DNA from: Dermatemys mawii
Taxonomy: Eukaryota; Chordata; Testudines; Dermatemydidae
Direction of reading: 5' to 3'
Length of the DNA: 64,000 nt
Assembly: GCA_007922305.1 (NCBI GenBank)
Contig: ML677333.1
Coordinates: 19,365,555 to 19,429,554 of the forward strand
Each line of letters begins with the position of its first letter. Positions within the stretch are counted from its first letter, which is position 1. The translations under genes and the position numbers were made by a program. A model generated the notes under the pieces. The model saw nothing but the letters and a program-made list of their open reading frames with translations, was not told where the DNA came from and searched no databases. Below, piece after piece: positions 1 to 12,152 of the stretch.

Positions 1-24
1 GAGGGCCTGATTTTTCAAAGATTC

Positions 25-1690
25 ATAGATTTGAAGGCCCTTCTGCATAACAATGGACAAAAAACCTCAAGCAATAATTTCTGCACCAAGCCCATAACTT
101 CTATTTGAGTTATAGATCATATTTTAGAAAGATATCCAGTCCTGACTTGAAGCCAACAAGTGATGGAGAGTCTTCCACATTCCTACCTAAATTGTTCCAA
201 TGGTTAATTACCCTCACTGTCAAAAAGTTGTGCTTTATTTCTTGTCTGCTTATCTAACTTCAGCTTCCAACCACTGGATGTGTTTTTCCTGTGGATTAAA
301 GAGCCATCAACTATCTGAAATCTTTTCAGAATGAAGTTACTTATAAACCATAATCAAGTCATCTCTTAACATTCTCGTGGGGTAACCTAAATAGATTAAT
401 CAACTTAAGTCTCTCAGAATAAGGTATTTTTTTCAGACCTCAGATAATTTTTGCAACTCTTCTCTTAACTCTTACCAAATTTTAATATCTTTTTTGAAAC
501 TTGGGACACCAGAACTGAACAGTGTATTCCAAGTTCCAGTAATGATCTCACTAATGCCCATGCAGAGGTAATACAGCCTCCTACTCTTACTAGACATTCC
601 CTTGTATATTCAATAATTTTGTTCATCACTTAACTTTTCCATTGCACTGAGAGCTAAAGTTCAACTGATAATCTATCATGATCTACATTTTTTTCAGGGT
701 CACTACCTTCAAAGAGAATTCCCCATCTTATAAATGTGACTACACTGTTTGTATGACATCACATTTGGCTATGTAAAACACACACTGTTCAGATAAGCCC
801 ACCTTACCAAGAAATCCAGGTTGGTCTGGAGACATTTATTGTCAATATGATTACTTACCCCTCCATGAATTTTTCTATCACCTACAAAATTTACCAGAAA
901 TGATTTTGCATTTTCTCCCAGATCATCAATAAAGTTATTTAAGAGCATTGGACCAAGATTATATCATTGTGATATCCAACTAAAAGCACCCATTAGATGA
1001 CAACCATTACTTTTTTGCGAGCATCAGTTAGCTGTTTTTTGATACATTTAATGTGGGCTACATTGATTTTTGTATAGTAATTACTTTTTATTACAATGTC
1101 AGGTGATATTAAGTCAAATGACTAATAGAAGATTAGTTATATTATGTCAACACATCTACATTTGTTGCCCAAACTAATCTAATAAAAAATTACATCAAGT
1201 TTGACAAGCCCTATTTTCTACAAACCATATTGACTGGCGTTAATTATGCCACCATTTATTTATTCTTTACTGGGTGCATCCCCCATCAGCCTTTTCATGA
1301 TTTTGCCCAGGATTGAAGTCAGGCTAACCAACCTATAGTTTTCAGATTGTTCTATGTACCCTTTTTAAATATTGTCAAAACATTAGCTTTTATCCAATGT
1401 TCTGGAACTTCCCAGTATTCCAATCTTTTTTAAAAAATCAACATTAATAACTCTGAGAGCTCTTCTTTTAATACCTTTAGGTGAAATTTATCTGGTTCCA
1501 CGGATTTAAAAATGTTGAACTTAAATAGGTGCTGTTTAATATCCTCCCTTGTTACTGATTAAATAGAAAGTATTTAATTATCATTGTAAGCTGTGAATAC
1601 ATCTTCCTCCCTTTTGAATACAGAACAGAAATATTTATTGAATACTTCTACCTTTTCTGCATCATGGTTGATGGTTCTACTTTGTCTCAG
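25..1690 (-). mobile_element. CR1-type LINE remnant, RT region to 3' end
   Basis: On the minus strand the left end reads as a CR1 3' untranslated end, finishing in the usual 'aatctatgaatc' style near position 25. Moving right, the complement gives decayed versions of the CR1 segments around 'cttctggtgtcccaa' and of the upstream reverse transcriptase region. No frame stays open, so the copy is old and inactive. The stretch at about 1250-1680 is clearly homologous to 25840-26110 in this window ('ttgcccaggatt', then 'accctttttaaatattg', then 'acagaacagaaatatt'). The CR1 clade is assigned from recalled amniote CR1 sequence; the exact subfamily is unknown. Confidence 0.75.
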
Positions 1691-2340
1691 TTTCAGAGTG
1701 ATAGCATATTTTAAGCACCGTAAGTACTCAGAGCAGAGCTCCCATTTTATTTGCAGTTGAGAGTACCCAGCACTTCAACGTGAAACATCTGGGATGTGAT
1801 TTGCAGGAGTACCCGAATATTAGGAACTCATAGTAGCCATCTGTGAACATTTTGGTTTATGTGATTTCCTGTGTATTGCTGGGGAACTCTGCAGCAGAGG
1901 CAGGGTTAGAAATCTATTCTACATGGCAGCAGTTAGCTACCTTAACCAAAAAAGACAATTTCTCTTAGTGTAAGTTCCCACCTCCTTCACCACACACCGT
2001 TCAGCTTCTGCAACAAATGAGCCCAGAGCCCTATGGACAATAGCCTCATTTGTATACAATGCCATTTCATTCCCAGAGCACAATAAAACTGTGCACTGAT
2101 TTAGATAGGAGTCCTGTGGAAAATACAGTATAGGATTGTGTAACAAAGACTGTATCAGAATGCAAACACATAAAGGTGATGAATTAAGGTTGCACAGGCA
2201 ATCTTAATTCTGGTTTTCCCAACTATGGAATGTTTGGCTTTGAATCCATGACACACTTTTCATGCAGTTTTTACATTTGTGTGGACCTGCCACTAGAGGC
2301 AGGAGACAACATTGCTTTGCCTGAGAGTTTCACAGGTATT
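1691..2340. other. No recognised feature
   Basis: AT-rich sequence with only short random open frames. I see no repeat signature or exon-like pattern here. Confidence 0.5.
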
Positions 2341-2348
2341 TGCTAGCA

Positions 2349-2682
2349 CAGAGATCCGCAATGTTTGGCACGCGGCCTGCAAGGGCAAGTCTCCTGGAGG
2401 GATGGGACGGTTTGTTTACCTGCTGCATCCACAGGTTCAGCCGATCACAGCTTCCACTGGCCTTGGTTCACCACTCCAGGCCAATGTGGGCTGTGGGAAA
2501 CAGTGGCCAGCACATCCCTTGGCTCACGATGCTTTCCACAGCCCCCATTGGCCTGAACTGGTGAACCGCGGCCAGTAGGAGCTGCGATCGGACGAATCTG
2601 CAGATGTGGCAGACAAACAAACTGGCCCAGCCTCCAGGGGGCTCACCTTGGTGGGCCACGTGCCAAAGGTTGCTGATCCCTG
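2349..2682. mobile_element. hAT-type MITE, palindromic
   Basis: The two ends are inverted copies: 'cagagatccgcaatgtttgg' on the left and the complement of 'ccaaaggttgctgatccctg' on the right. The interior is also largely palindromic around the repeated 'cattggcctg' modules. The flanks 'tgctagca' (2341-2348) and 'cgctagac' (2683-2690) look like a decayed 8-bp target duplication, as expected of hAT elements. It has no coding capacity. A related copy lies at 25372-25684. Confidence 0.75.
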
Positions 2683-2714
2683 CGCTAGACAAAAAGAAAT
2701 GCTGAAAATCAAGA

Positions 2715-3680
2715 ATAATGGATTGTAGGGGAATGTGGTTCCAGACTTCTTTGCCTCTGTTCTTCCAGGCTCTCCCTATGTCTTTCTGCTCCTTCCCCTC
2801 CTCCCCAGTTTTTTTACTTCAACCTCCTCTTTGGCTCCTGGCTCACCCCTCACGCCTGCCCCTCCCAGTTCATGACCACATTTCCCTCTTGTCATCCCCC
2901 TCAAGGCTTCTATCCTTCCCCTTCATTCCTATCCCTCTCATGTTCCCACTCCACCCAACTTCTATATTGCTCTCCCCCATACGGCATCTCTTCCCACTGC
3001 ACTACCACTCCTTTTCTTTTCAGTCATGCTGCTTCCTCCTTCCTCTCCATGTTGGCTGGATGCGAGCAAAGAGAGTACACCAAGAGCATAGGAGAGGAGT
3101 CTGTCTGATCTGAGTTCCTGTACGAAGCACTAGAGTAGCCTCTAGACAGCCAGGAGGAGCAAGTGCAAGGAAGACTTGCTCAGCTCCTGCATCCGTGGAA
3201 TGCAGCATGCTCAATCTCTTCATGGTGCATGAACAGTCAATTCATTATGTTAGATTTATAAGGGAGAATGAGCATCCTCAATGCAAACAGAATTTTTGGA
3301 GAATTTAGCTGTTAAACTCTGACATGTCTTCCTTTGCCTTGTAAAAAGTGCATTTTTTTCAGAGGCTAACAACTCTGTCAAATCTGAGTGTGTTTTCATA
3401 AGGACAGCAAAAGGCACTTCCCGGTGACTGGGGCACCTCTCTGTCAGACTTCAAGTCCCTTCAAAGCATGGTGATACTACAGCTTCTCAGTTAATCAGTT
3501 GTAATATTTTTTTTTTAATATGAGCAAAATAACATTTTCCCCTAACCTTGTTCTTGGAAACAGTTCAGGCTCATACAGACACCTGGAATGAAAATTTCAG
3601 GCCAAAATAATTTAACTCTGGCAAAATTATAAGCAATTGAAAACTGAGTCTTACAATAGAAAATGTTGTGCAATGTTAAT
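2715..3680 (+). repeat. Unclassified interspersed repeat, copy A
   Basis: A CT-rich part (2740-3020) is followed by a segment that matches 16640-17440 in the same order. Shared landmarks are 'ttgctcagctcc' against 'cctcagctc', 'cagaggct' followed by 'aactctgtcaaat' or 'aaccaggccaaat', 'caaaaggcac', and 'gcaaaattataag' near the end. I cannot name the family. No coding frame is conserved between the two copies, so the open frame over the CT-rich part is probably accidental. Confidence 0.6.
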
Positions 3681-3955
3681 TAAGGCTTTGTTTATATAGG
3701 GGAGTTAATGCTTAGCAAACTAGAGTGTGAATATAAAGCACACTGGCTACTCCAAACTAACTTTCCATGTGGACATTCTTACTGTGCACTAAGAGTACCC
3801 ACTGGCAGTTTAACAAGTACATTAAGCTAATGCACACAAAGGCATTCAGTGTGCAGTAAGAGTATCAACATGGAGAGTTATACCAGCTACTGTGGGGTCC
3901 CCCCACCCCAATGTAGAAAAGCACTAAATGCTTTCTAGCTCTGCAGCCTATAACC

Positions 3956-4229
3956 CGGCGGTTCTCAAGCTTGTGGGGGAGGCGGCCCTTTTTCTCATTC
4001 CCCCTGGGCCATCGCGACCCCTTGCGTTTTCTGAAATGCCGCTGAGCTAATGCTTTTGGCGGATGAGTGCTTCACAGTCTCCGCTGAAAAGCCACCAAAA
4101 CTTTCACTTTGGTGGCTTTTCGGGCGGACACTTTCATGCTCAGGGCATGCCTGCTGAAATGCCACCAGAAGCAGAAGCATTTGGCTCGGTGGCACTTCAG
4201 CGGTGCAGAGAACTCGCGACCCCCCACTG
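3956..4229. mobile_element. hAT (Charlie-like) MITE with 8-bp target duplication
   Basis: The element starts 'cggcggttctcaagc' and ends 'gcgaccccccactg', typical of Charlie-like hAT ends. It is flanked by a perfect 8-bp duplication 'ctataacc' at 3948-3955 and 4230-4237. It is non-coding. Its middle holds a perfect 14-bp hairpin: 4086-4099 pairs with 4108-4121 around an 8-base loop. Confidence 0.85.
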
Positions 4230-4667
4230 CTATAACCTATATAAATAGCTAGCTAATAGCTAAGGTGCTAATACATGGTAGTCAAGAACACGTAGCATAG
4301 TTCTGGAAATTTGTAGGACTAATAAAACTCCATGTTGGGTCCTGCTAATAAACTTCCCATTATGGGGGGAGAGAAGCATTTTCACCTACCAATCAGAGCA
4401 CCTTTCTTATCTTGCCTTCCAGTCTGGTCCTAGGATTCTGTCTGGCCAAGAACAGATTCAGGCTGAATCTGTCCATGTGTCTCCTGATCATAAAAACAGG
4501 TATTTATTTCTCCTCACCTTTCCCTTTTGCTCGTCATCTCTTTTCGTGTTCGCTGTGCTCGGTTGTTTAAACTGTGCAAATGTGCAGCTTTTTAAAGCAA
4601 GGTAAGGATGCTCTGATTGGAACACTAACATTCCTGTCATTTAAGGAAAAGTCTCAGAAAAAATGGA

Positions 4668-4800
4668 ATCAGAGGGGTAGCCGTGTTAGTCTGGAATTGC
4701 AGAAGTGACAAAGAGTCCTGTGGCACCTTAAAGACTAACTGAAATTTTTTTTCAGAGCATGAGCTTTCGTGGGCTAATACCCACTTCGTCGGATGCAACT
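4668..4800 (-). mobile_element. Penelope-like element tail (SINE-like), solo
   Basis: On the minus strand this is the PLE terminal repeat tail: 'gacgaagtgggtattagccc', then 'acgaaagctcatgctc', then 'cagactaacacggctacc'. It matches the right terminal repeat of the longer PLE at 51438-51708. Both sides carry 'gaaaaaatgga' (4657-4667 and 4801-4811), an 11-bp target duplication. It was formerly easy to call a SINE, but I see no tRNA-like A and B boxes. It is non-coding. Confidence 0.8.
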
Positions 4801-4811
4801 GAAAAAATGGA

Positions 4812-5698
4812 TTGGCAACACATGATTTTTCTCTGCATGTTTAGGGCCTAATCCAATGAAGTAACTGGGAATCTTTGTATTGGCTGCAGTGCATTTTACA
4901 TCAGGCTGCTAATAGAGTAAAAAAGGTTAATACAGTGTAGGGTTGTTGAAAAGTTATTGCCTGAGACCATGAAGAGAACATGATCACAACACTGTTGTTG
5001 GTTGCAAAGTAACATTCCAAGTAACTCATAAACCATGACGTAGTCTGGCCATGCCTCCTGATGTTCTGCACAGCAAAACTGTCAAAGCATGCATACAGTA
5101 GGGGGCCAGACTACACCCCGAGAAGACTGTAACAGTGGACTCACTCCCTTTTCATACTGCAGAGCCCTGTGCTGAATTTTGATTCCTTCAGGAAACATTC
5201 TGCCGTGAGTTTCCTCAGGGGCAACATGGCTTCTCAGCAGCCCCAGAGTGTGGCTGTGCCTAAAAGGCACAGCTGAGCCCCCAGGCAATCATTCCATTTA
5301 AGTCAATAGACATTTTGCCTGAATGAACACCTTGTAAATCCTAACTACAAAAAAATCCCTGTTGGTTCAAAGGGGAAAAAATAAAACCCTATATTAAAAT
5401 TGTGTTCGGAGTTTTATTTAAACTGATTAAAGCAAGGATGTTAGTGTAGGCTTTTTTGTTACAAACATCATCAGCTAAAAAAAAAAAAAATACATCTCAA
5501 CCCGCTGAGGCTCAAATCATCAACAGCTTCTAGGTTTGATTCCATCTATCTGGGTTCAGCACTTGAAGTAGTTCCTTCTCCATTCCTGTCTGTCTTGAAA
5601 CAATTCCTTGGAAAGTCTGTAACTAACCAAATCCTCATGCGACATCCATCCATCTAATTTTGGATCATCCAATCTTCTCCTTATCCTCCACTTCTAAA
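4812..5698. other. No recognised feature
   Basis: Unique-looking AT-rich sequence. It contains one poly-A run near 5476-5490. No coding or repeat signature was identified. Confidence 0.45.
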
Positions 5699-5706
5699 GT
5701 TTAACA

Positions 5707-6068
5707 CAGTCGTGGGCAACCTGCGGCCTCTGGGCCGCATGCAGCCTATCAGGGTAATCTGATTGCAGACTGTGAGACGTTTTGCTGACATTGACCATTC
5801 GCAGGCACGAGCCCCAGAAGCTCCCAGTGGCCACAGTTCATCGTTCCCAGCCAATGGGAGCTGCAGGAAGCGGCAGTCAGCATGACCCTGCAGCCTGCCG
5901 CTTTCCACAGCTCCCATTGTCCAGAAACGTCAAAATGCAGCTACCAGGATCTGTGGGTGTGCGTGCGCCCCTGCAGATGGTCAATGGGAGCAAAATGTCT
6001 CACAGCCCACAATCAGATTACCCTGATGGACCGCATGCAGCCTGTGGGCCACAGGTTGCCCATCATTG
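5707..6068. mobile_element. hAT-type palindromic MITE with perfect 8-bp duplication
   Basis: It begins 'cagtcgtgggcaacctgcgg' and ends 'ccacaggttgcccatcattg', which are inverted copies of each other. A perfect 8-bp duplication 'gtttaaca' flanks it (5699-5706 and 6069-6076). The interior is also symmetrical: 'gtaatctgattg' near 5755 is mirrored by 'caatcagattac' near 6010. It is non-coding. Short open frames across it are by-products of the palindrome. Confidence 0.88.
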
Positions 6069-6076
6069 GTTTAACA

Positions 6077-6794
6077 CCATTTCCTATTAAGTAGATTCAA
6101 TGCCGGCAAAAAGTTGCCATTATCCAGCAGTTGCTAATAAGCAGAATGCAGGTTTATGTGGCTGAAACCAAAGGAGGAAGCACTGGGACTTAACTTCCAT
6201 CTGCTATGCTGCAAACCACCTGCAGGCTATGCAGCAGTGGGAACAGGAGCTGCAGCCTGGGTGCTGGGGCTTTCTAGAGGTGCTAGGAATCCCTAGAGCT
6301 GCACAGTAGCTCTGCCTTCTCTCTCCAGGGGTTGGGGTTCAGCATATCCCAGCACTTCCTTCCTTGGGTGAAGTTCCCCATTAGGGTGCAGCCGAGAGTG
6401 TGCAGGGAGCGAGTGTAGCCCAGAGCATGCAGCTTTGGCATCTGGGCTGCAGCCCCACTCCCTCTTACTGCCCTGCTCATAATGTCCCCTCTCAACCTGC
6501 AGCCTCTTCTTTCGTGTATGGTCCCTGTGCACAGGGAGGTTTGGGAGACTGCAGACAGGGAAGGCACATCCCAGTACTTCCTTCTCTGGCTGCAACCTCG
6601 CAAGCTTTGTTGTAGGTGGGGCTCCCCCCCGCAACCCCCGCACAAATGGTGCTAATAAACAGCATACCATTTCCTACATTCAAATCCCATTAACATTCAA
6701 GTCAATGGGATCAGATTGGTCAATAGTAATATTTGGCAAGGAACCAACTGTTGCTAATATTTGGGTTGTTATTAAGAGCAGTTTACTGTATGGA
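6077..6794. other. Possible pogo/Tigger-like MITE remnant
   Basis: The right edge reads 'gagcagtttactgta', resembling a Tigger-type terminus ('cagtaaact' on the other strand) next to TA. Related internal phrases occur at both ends, 'gctaataagcag' near 6133 and 'gctaataaacag' near 6650. I could not define a convincing left terminus, so this is a weak call. Confidence 0.3.
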
Positions 6795-7937
6795 TCAGTA
6801 ACTTGTTAAAAGATAGGAAACAAAGGATCAGAATAAATAGTCAATTTTCACAGTAGATATAGGTAATAGTGTTGTCTTGCTGGGATCTGTACTGGGACCA
6901 GTGAAGTTCAACACATTCATAAATGATCTGGAAAAGAAAGGGTAAACACTGAGGTGGCAAAGTCTGCAGATAACTATCTTGACTAATTTTATAAGTCCAA
7001 AGCTGACTGCAAGGAGTTATAAAGGCATGTCACAAAACAGGGTGACGGGGGGAAAAGAAAGACAAATGACATTCAGTATACAAAGTAATGCTCATTGGAT
7101 CACATAATCCCAACTATACATACAAAATGATGGGGTCTAAATTAGCTGCTACCACTCAGGAAAGATCTTGGCATCAACATGGATAGTCCTCTAAAAACAG
7201 CTGCTCAGTGTGCAGCAGCAGTTAAGAGCGCTAACAGAATGCTAGGAACAATTAGGAGATAGCTAATAAGACAAAAATCTCATACCACTATATAAATCCA
7301 TTGTATGCCCCACTTTGAATAGTGCATGCAGTTCCAGTCACCCCATCTCAAAAAAGATATATTAGAGTTGAAAAATCTACCGAGAAGGGCAATGAAAAAG
7401 ATTAGAGGTATGGAACAGCTTTGATATGAGGGGAGATTTAAAAAAATATGGACTAAGCATCTTAGAAAAAAGATGACAAGGTGGGATATGACAGACCTCT
7501 ATAAAATCATGAATGGTGTGGAAAAAGAGAAGACGAAAGTGTTATTTATCCCTTCCCACAACACAAGAACTCAATGAAATTAATAGGCAGTAGTTTTAAA
7601 CCAAACATAAGCAAGTATTTCTTCACAAAACATACCATCAATCTGTGGAACTTTTGGCCAGTGGATGTTGTGAAAGCCAAAACTATAACTGGTTTCAAAA
7701 ACAAATTAGATAAGCTCATGGAGGATAGGTCCATCAATGGCTATTGACCAAGATGTTCAGGGATAGAACCCCATGCTCTTGATGTCCCTAGGCTTTGACT
7801 GCCAGATGCTGGGACTGGACAAAAAAGGATGGATCACTTGAAAATGATCCTGTTCTGTTCATTCCTTCTAAAGCATCTGGCATTCACTACCAATAGATGC
7901 ACTATTAGTCTGATCCAGTATGGTCATTCTCACGTTA
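6795..7937 (+). mobile_element. CR1 LINE remnant, RT C-terminus and 3' UTR
   Basis: Plus-strand translation near 6880 gives a broken version of the RT motif VLGP..FN.FINDLEK. Further on come decayed equivalents of the CR1 C-terminal segments, including a 'tgcagttccagtcacccc' stretch and 'ctctataaaatcatgaatgg'. The 3' end reads 'agtctgatccagtatggtca', the usual end of one turtle CR1 group. Frameshifts and stops are scattered throughout, so it is inactive. The same group recurs at 29857-30060 (antisense) and 30750-31380 (sense). Confidence 0.8.
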
Positions 7938-8640
7938 AACTCTTTATCATAGGTTATCTTTATTGGACAAATCCTCAAAAATAATATTAGTAGGAAATTC
8001 ATTTCTTAGATCTAATAATAAAATAAAATAACCATATGTAATAGTTGCAGTTACAGAAACTATACTGTGTATTTTTCTGCAGTATCCATTCTGAGTATAG
8101 AACAAAAAACCACAGTGAAGTTAAATACTACAGTACGATATATGTTGACTTTTAAAGCATAGCTATTGTATTTACCATCTGAGAAAGAACTATATTTCAA
8201 GTTTTGTCTGTTTTCTGAATTCCTACATATCTTTATACAATGACTCGAAAGATCAGTAATACCAGTTACTGGATCAGTCAGAATGATTTGTTGATCTAGT
8301 GTGGTTATTCAGTCAAAACCTCTCCAGTCAAACTGAAAATGTCAAAAGCTATATTTGCATGGGAGCCTGAATTCCAAATTCTTAGTAAACTAAGCTTTGT
8401 GTACTAAAAGTGATTTGTATTGTGTGAAGAACATTGACAATATCTATATCTTTTAATAAATGCTGTGTGTACCTCTGTCTATATGATTGCTAACGATGTC
8501 TGATATAGGAGAATAAAGAGTTAACTCAATGCTGTGTGGTTTTACGTATACCCAGGAAGGCAGACAATGACTACCTCAATTACTGTTGCTTAATGGACAA
8601 TACCAGTGAATTCACTACTGGACGTTTACTTTCAACCCCC
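7938..8640. other. No recognised feature
   Basis: AT-rich sequence without a recognisable repeat or gene. Confidence 0.4.
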
Positions 8641-9330
8641 CACCCGCACGATGAGATGTATAAACCAGACGAACCAGGTTCAGGAATCCCAGGACACTCA
8701 AAGGGACTTTGAAATTGATAGAAGACGTGACTGTGAATTCAAAGGGAGAGAGACTAACTGAGGCTGAAACTGAAAGAGAGGCAGAGATGGCAATGGGGCC
8801 CAGACTCCCTTTCCCACACCGATTATTGGGATTAGTGTGACCTACCTAATGCCAAAATTAAGATAAGATAATATATATATAGGCCTTTTGTTGTTTTAAC
8901 TCTTTTTCTGCTCAAGTTTCTATGGATAAATAAATAATACTTTATTCTGAATACACTTCTTTCTGACACTGCATTTTTATACTGGTCACAGCTACTGGAT
9001 GGAAGTCTAAAGTAGAGGACAAAATCCAGTTGGGCCCGCTGAAGAAACATGGCTGGTTAATAGGGGCACTGTGTCCTAGGAAATAAGTCTACAAGCTACG
9101 CATAGCTATGAATCCAATGAAGTGGTCTATAGCCCATGAAAGCTTATGCTGAAATAAACTGGTTAGTCTCTAAGGTGCTACAAGTATTCCTCATTTTATT
9201 TACGGATACAGACTAACACGGCTGCTATTCTTAAACCTGTCTAAGAGTAAGGTGATTTCTGGGATTCTTAACTGAGAGACGTGCACGTGTGGGCCCATCA
9301 TTTGAAAGAAAAGCCTACGGACAGATTGGA
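8641..9330 (+). repeat. Probable LTR-retroelement remnant
   Basis: A purine-rich segment (8700-8800) is followed by a polyadenylation-like 'aataaataatac' near 8929 and a pyrimidine-rich stretch 'acacttctttctgacactgc', resembling an LTR R-U5 region. A PLE tail interrupts it at 9106-9239. No target duplication or reading frame was identified, so the call rests on composition and layout. Confidence 0.35.
9106..9239 (+). mobile_element. Penelope-like element tail, solo (second subtype)
   Basis: It reads 'ccaatgaagtggtctatagc', then 'ccatgaaagcttatgctg', then 'ttagtctctaaggtgcta' and 'cagactaacacggctgct'. This is the PLE tail subtype ending in 'ggctgctattctt', also seen at 33708-33870. The hammerhead-like core is decayed: the first conserved block is CCAATGA. 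No clear target duplication is visible. Confidence 0.75.
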
Positions 9331-10270
9331 GGGAGGAGGGGCTAAGATACAGCTCACCCTGAACCAAGACACATTCATTTTATGTTTCTAAAATGTCCTT
9401 AAAATATAAAAGTCACAAGAAAAACCTCTTTAACTAAATATGAAGAAACTATCATATCATCTGCTCTTTGTGTGAATTTGTATTTCGTTGAGACTTCCCA
9501 AGTGATACCTTGATTTGTTCATTATTAGAAAAAGACTAAAATATCTTTCATTGGCTTTTGTTAAGGGCAATACAGAGAGATGCATTCTGGAAAATCCCCC
9601 AGGGATTTATACATTTCTTATTAATCAACAAGAGTTTAGGATTTCTTCAGTTATTACGCTGAGATGGTTTTCAAATGACATTTTCATTTTGTCTGTAGCA
9701 TTCACAAGAAACATCACAACTTTTGAAGAATTACTTTCCTCCTGGAAACCAATAAAGCAGTATTTTCAACTGACTGTTTTTAAGGGATATTTTTTTTGCT
9801 CTCTTCTTAAAATGGTATTTTTGTAATCACATTATTTTCATCATAAATACATTTATCTTTCTGCAAAAGAAAACGGTTTAACACAAAGATTAACAAGGTC
9901 TAAATATTTTCTCAATAAAACCAGGTGACAAGATCAATTCAGAGTCCACTGGAAAATCTGTGCTTGATTAATCAAATATTCTAGTTAAAATGCAGCAGGT
10001 TAACTAACTACTTGAATTTCAGCACCTCCGTTGAAAGTTAGAGGTTATGAATATATCCAAGGTGACATAATTCTCATAGTGTATCACAAGTTTTCCAGTC
10101 TCAATTACATTATTACCTGGTGCCTACTGTTCTGTTTAACAGTACATTAGCAATGTACAGTTGAAGATCATGGTACTTCTATTAAAATATTATGGATTTA
10201 GATCGCCATAAAGGAACTCATAAGATAAACCATATAAACTATTTATTTAGAGAATCTCCAATTTAAACAT
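9331..10270. other. No recognised feature
   Basis: AT-rich sequence. A frame of about 100 codons at 9515-9826 lacks any family resemblance and is not supported as a gene. Confidence 0.4.
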
Positions 10271-10273
10271 TAT

Positions 10274-10502
10274 GGGTATGTGTACACTGCAACTAACCAC
10301 CAGTGGCTGGCCCATGTCAGTGGGCTCAGGCTACAGGACTAATATTCTGGAGTAGACAATCAGGCTCAGTAAAGAACGGAAGCTCTGGGACTAACCCCGC
10401 GCACAGGAAGGTCTACAGTGCAATTTTCTAGCCCTGTAGCCTGAACCCAAGTCAACTTACAAGGGCCAGGCATCAGTGTCTAATTGCAGTGCAGACAAAC
10501 CC
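10274..10502. mobile_element. MITE with 'gggtatgt.tacactgc' termini
   Basis: The left end 'gggtatgtgtacactgcaa' is the inverse of the right end 'ttgcagtgcagacaaaccc'. Flanking 'tat' occurs on both sides (10271-10273 and 10503-10505), so the target duplication is probably 3 bp, as in Harbinger-like elements. It is non-coding. The superfamily is uncertain. Confidence 0.65.
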
Positions 10503-10505
10503 TAT

Positions 10506-12030
10506 GGGCCTATTATCCATTACCTCACCACCTCATTCCAACAGGCAAGTTTGTGGCTCTGCAGCAATGGACAGAGGTGTTAAGGATGAGAGTGAGGGAG
10601 GTCAGGAAGCAGCCACACTGAGGATCCATACAGCACTGGAGACTTAGGCTAGCAGCCACCTGTTGCAACTTTGACTGTGACACTAGTTACGCAAACATAT
10701 TCGTCTTTACTACTAACTTATCTCCCACCTATCTGTCTCTTTATCCACCTGTTACATTTTACCATAATCTTATTTGTGAACTCTACTGGGAAAGAGAATC
10801 TAAAAAAACCAAAACAACAAACCCTTTGTTTATTCAGGATCTCCTATAGTGAGGTCCTGATCCCTGAGTTTGGTGCTACTGCCATATGAATAAAAGACAA
10901 GGAACATGTGAATGGAGGACCTACTCCACACAAGGCAGAGCAGGCTGTTAGGATAGTTTACCCGATACACTGCACCTAGGGGAAATCCAGGGACTGAAAG
11001 GCTAACTGATGATGAAGGCCAGCTGGACATGGACAGGATGAGCTTGTATAAAGCCATCAAGCTAAGAACAGAAGAGGGCTACAGAGGAAGTAATCTGCAG
11101 TCGCTCCCTGAGAGAAAGGAAGTGTGTTTGGGGCTACAAAGTCTGGCAAGATGCCAAAGAAAGGAAGTTTGGGTCTGTGAAACCATAGTGGGGTGGACAG
11201 ATGATAGAGCAGGGAAGCAGGAAGCAGATAAAGGGTCTGCATCTGGGAGCAATCAGACCACAGTTGCTAGATGATGGGGTCCCTGGGTGGGAACCTGGAG
11301 TAGTAGATGGATCCATGTTCCTCAACCAGACACTGGAGAAGTGGCATAGAATCTGGCCTTGGAACAGAAGATTGTCTGGGATGGCGTGCGGACAGCTGAC
11401 CCAGTGGGAGTTTAATACTCCAGAAGGGGAAAAAATAGTGATCTAAGCAGAGGGCTGAGTTCCAAAGAGGGGCACCATGAGTCCTTGAGAATGAGAGATG
11501 GAGAGGAAGCAATCTGAGTGTGAGCAAACTTGTCAGCAGAGGGATGTCGGGCCTGAATGGAACTAATCCCCAGACCCAACCACAAGGAGGTGCCCTATAG
11601 TGATTGAACCCTGTGACAGAGTGGTTGAAGTTATTTTACCACACAAAATAAATCTTTATTCATGAAACTTTGTTTCATTTGTAATTTTCAGTCAGCTCAA
11701 AAGGTGTTTTTTTTAAAAAAAAACTTTCCCCCTACTGTTTGAAAATCAAAGGTATTTCAAAATTCAGTTTTCTGTTTCCCCCCCCCCCTTTTTTCCATGG
11801 AAAAAATGTGGGGTACTGGGGAAAACCGCAAAGAGAATTTTTTAAAAACTGAATTAAAAGTATTTTTTTAATCAAGAAATCCAACAAAAAATTCAAGCTA
11901 TATGAAATTTTAGTAGAAATTTATTTTTATTGTTTTCTCCACTAACCCAAGGAGGACACATTTTGACTGTTTAGGGGGAACCTATCAAAGAGATTTTCCT
12001 CATTGCCAGGAATGCAAAGGGGGGTAGTAG
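10506..12030. other. Unclassified sequence, possibly LTR-derived
   Basis: Much of 10840-11640 is purine-rich and holds overlapping open frames of 60-85 codons on both strands, a pattern seen in LTR or internal regions of retroelements. It ends near 'ccctgtgacagagtgg'. I could find neither a second copy here nor a coding signature. The C-run at about 11780-11788 and A/T runs at 11707-11722 are low-complexity. Confidence 0.3.
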
Positions 12031-12032
12031 GC

Positions 12033-12152
12033 ACATTTTGACAGAAGAGCTGTCAGGAATGGCCTAGTTATTACTTAGCCCTGCCTTGAACACAGCAGAC
12101 TGGAGTAGATGATCTATTGAGGTTCTTACAGTCCTACACTTCTATAATCCTC
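12033..12152 (+). mobile_element. CR1 LINE 3' end fragment
   Basis: It reads 'ctgtcaggaatggcctagtt', then 'actggagtagatgatctatt', then 'gaggttcttacagtcctaca'. This is the typical extreme 3' end of a CR1 group that closes with repeats of 'attctatg'. Only about 120 bp remain. It is non-coding. Confidence 0.75.

Noticed and set aside
2718..3113. Open frame of 131 codons over a CT-rich stretch
   Set aside because: Composition-driven (Pro/Ser/Leu/Phe rich), not conserved in the second copy of this repeat at 16640-17440, and no domain is recognisable.
5681..6094. Overlapping open frames on both strands of 70-102 codons
   Set aside because: They lie within a palindromic hAT MITE with exact target duplications; long frames on both strands follow from the symmetry and GC content.
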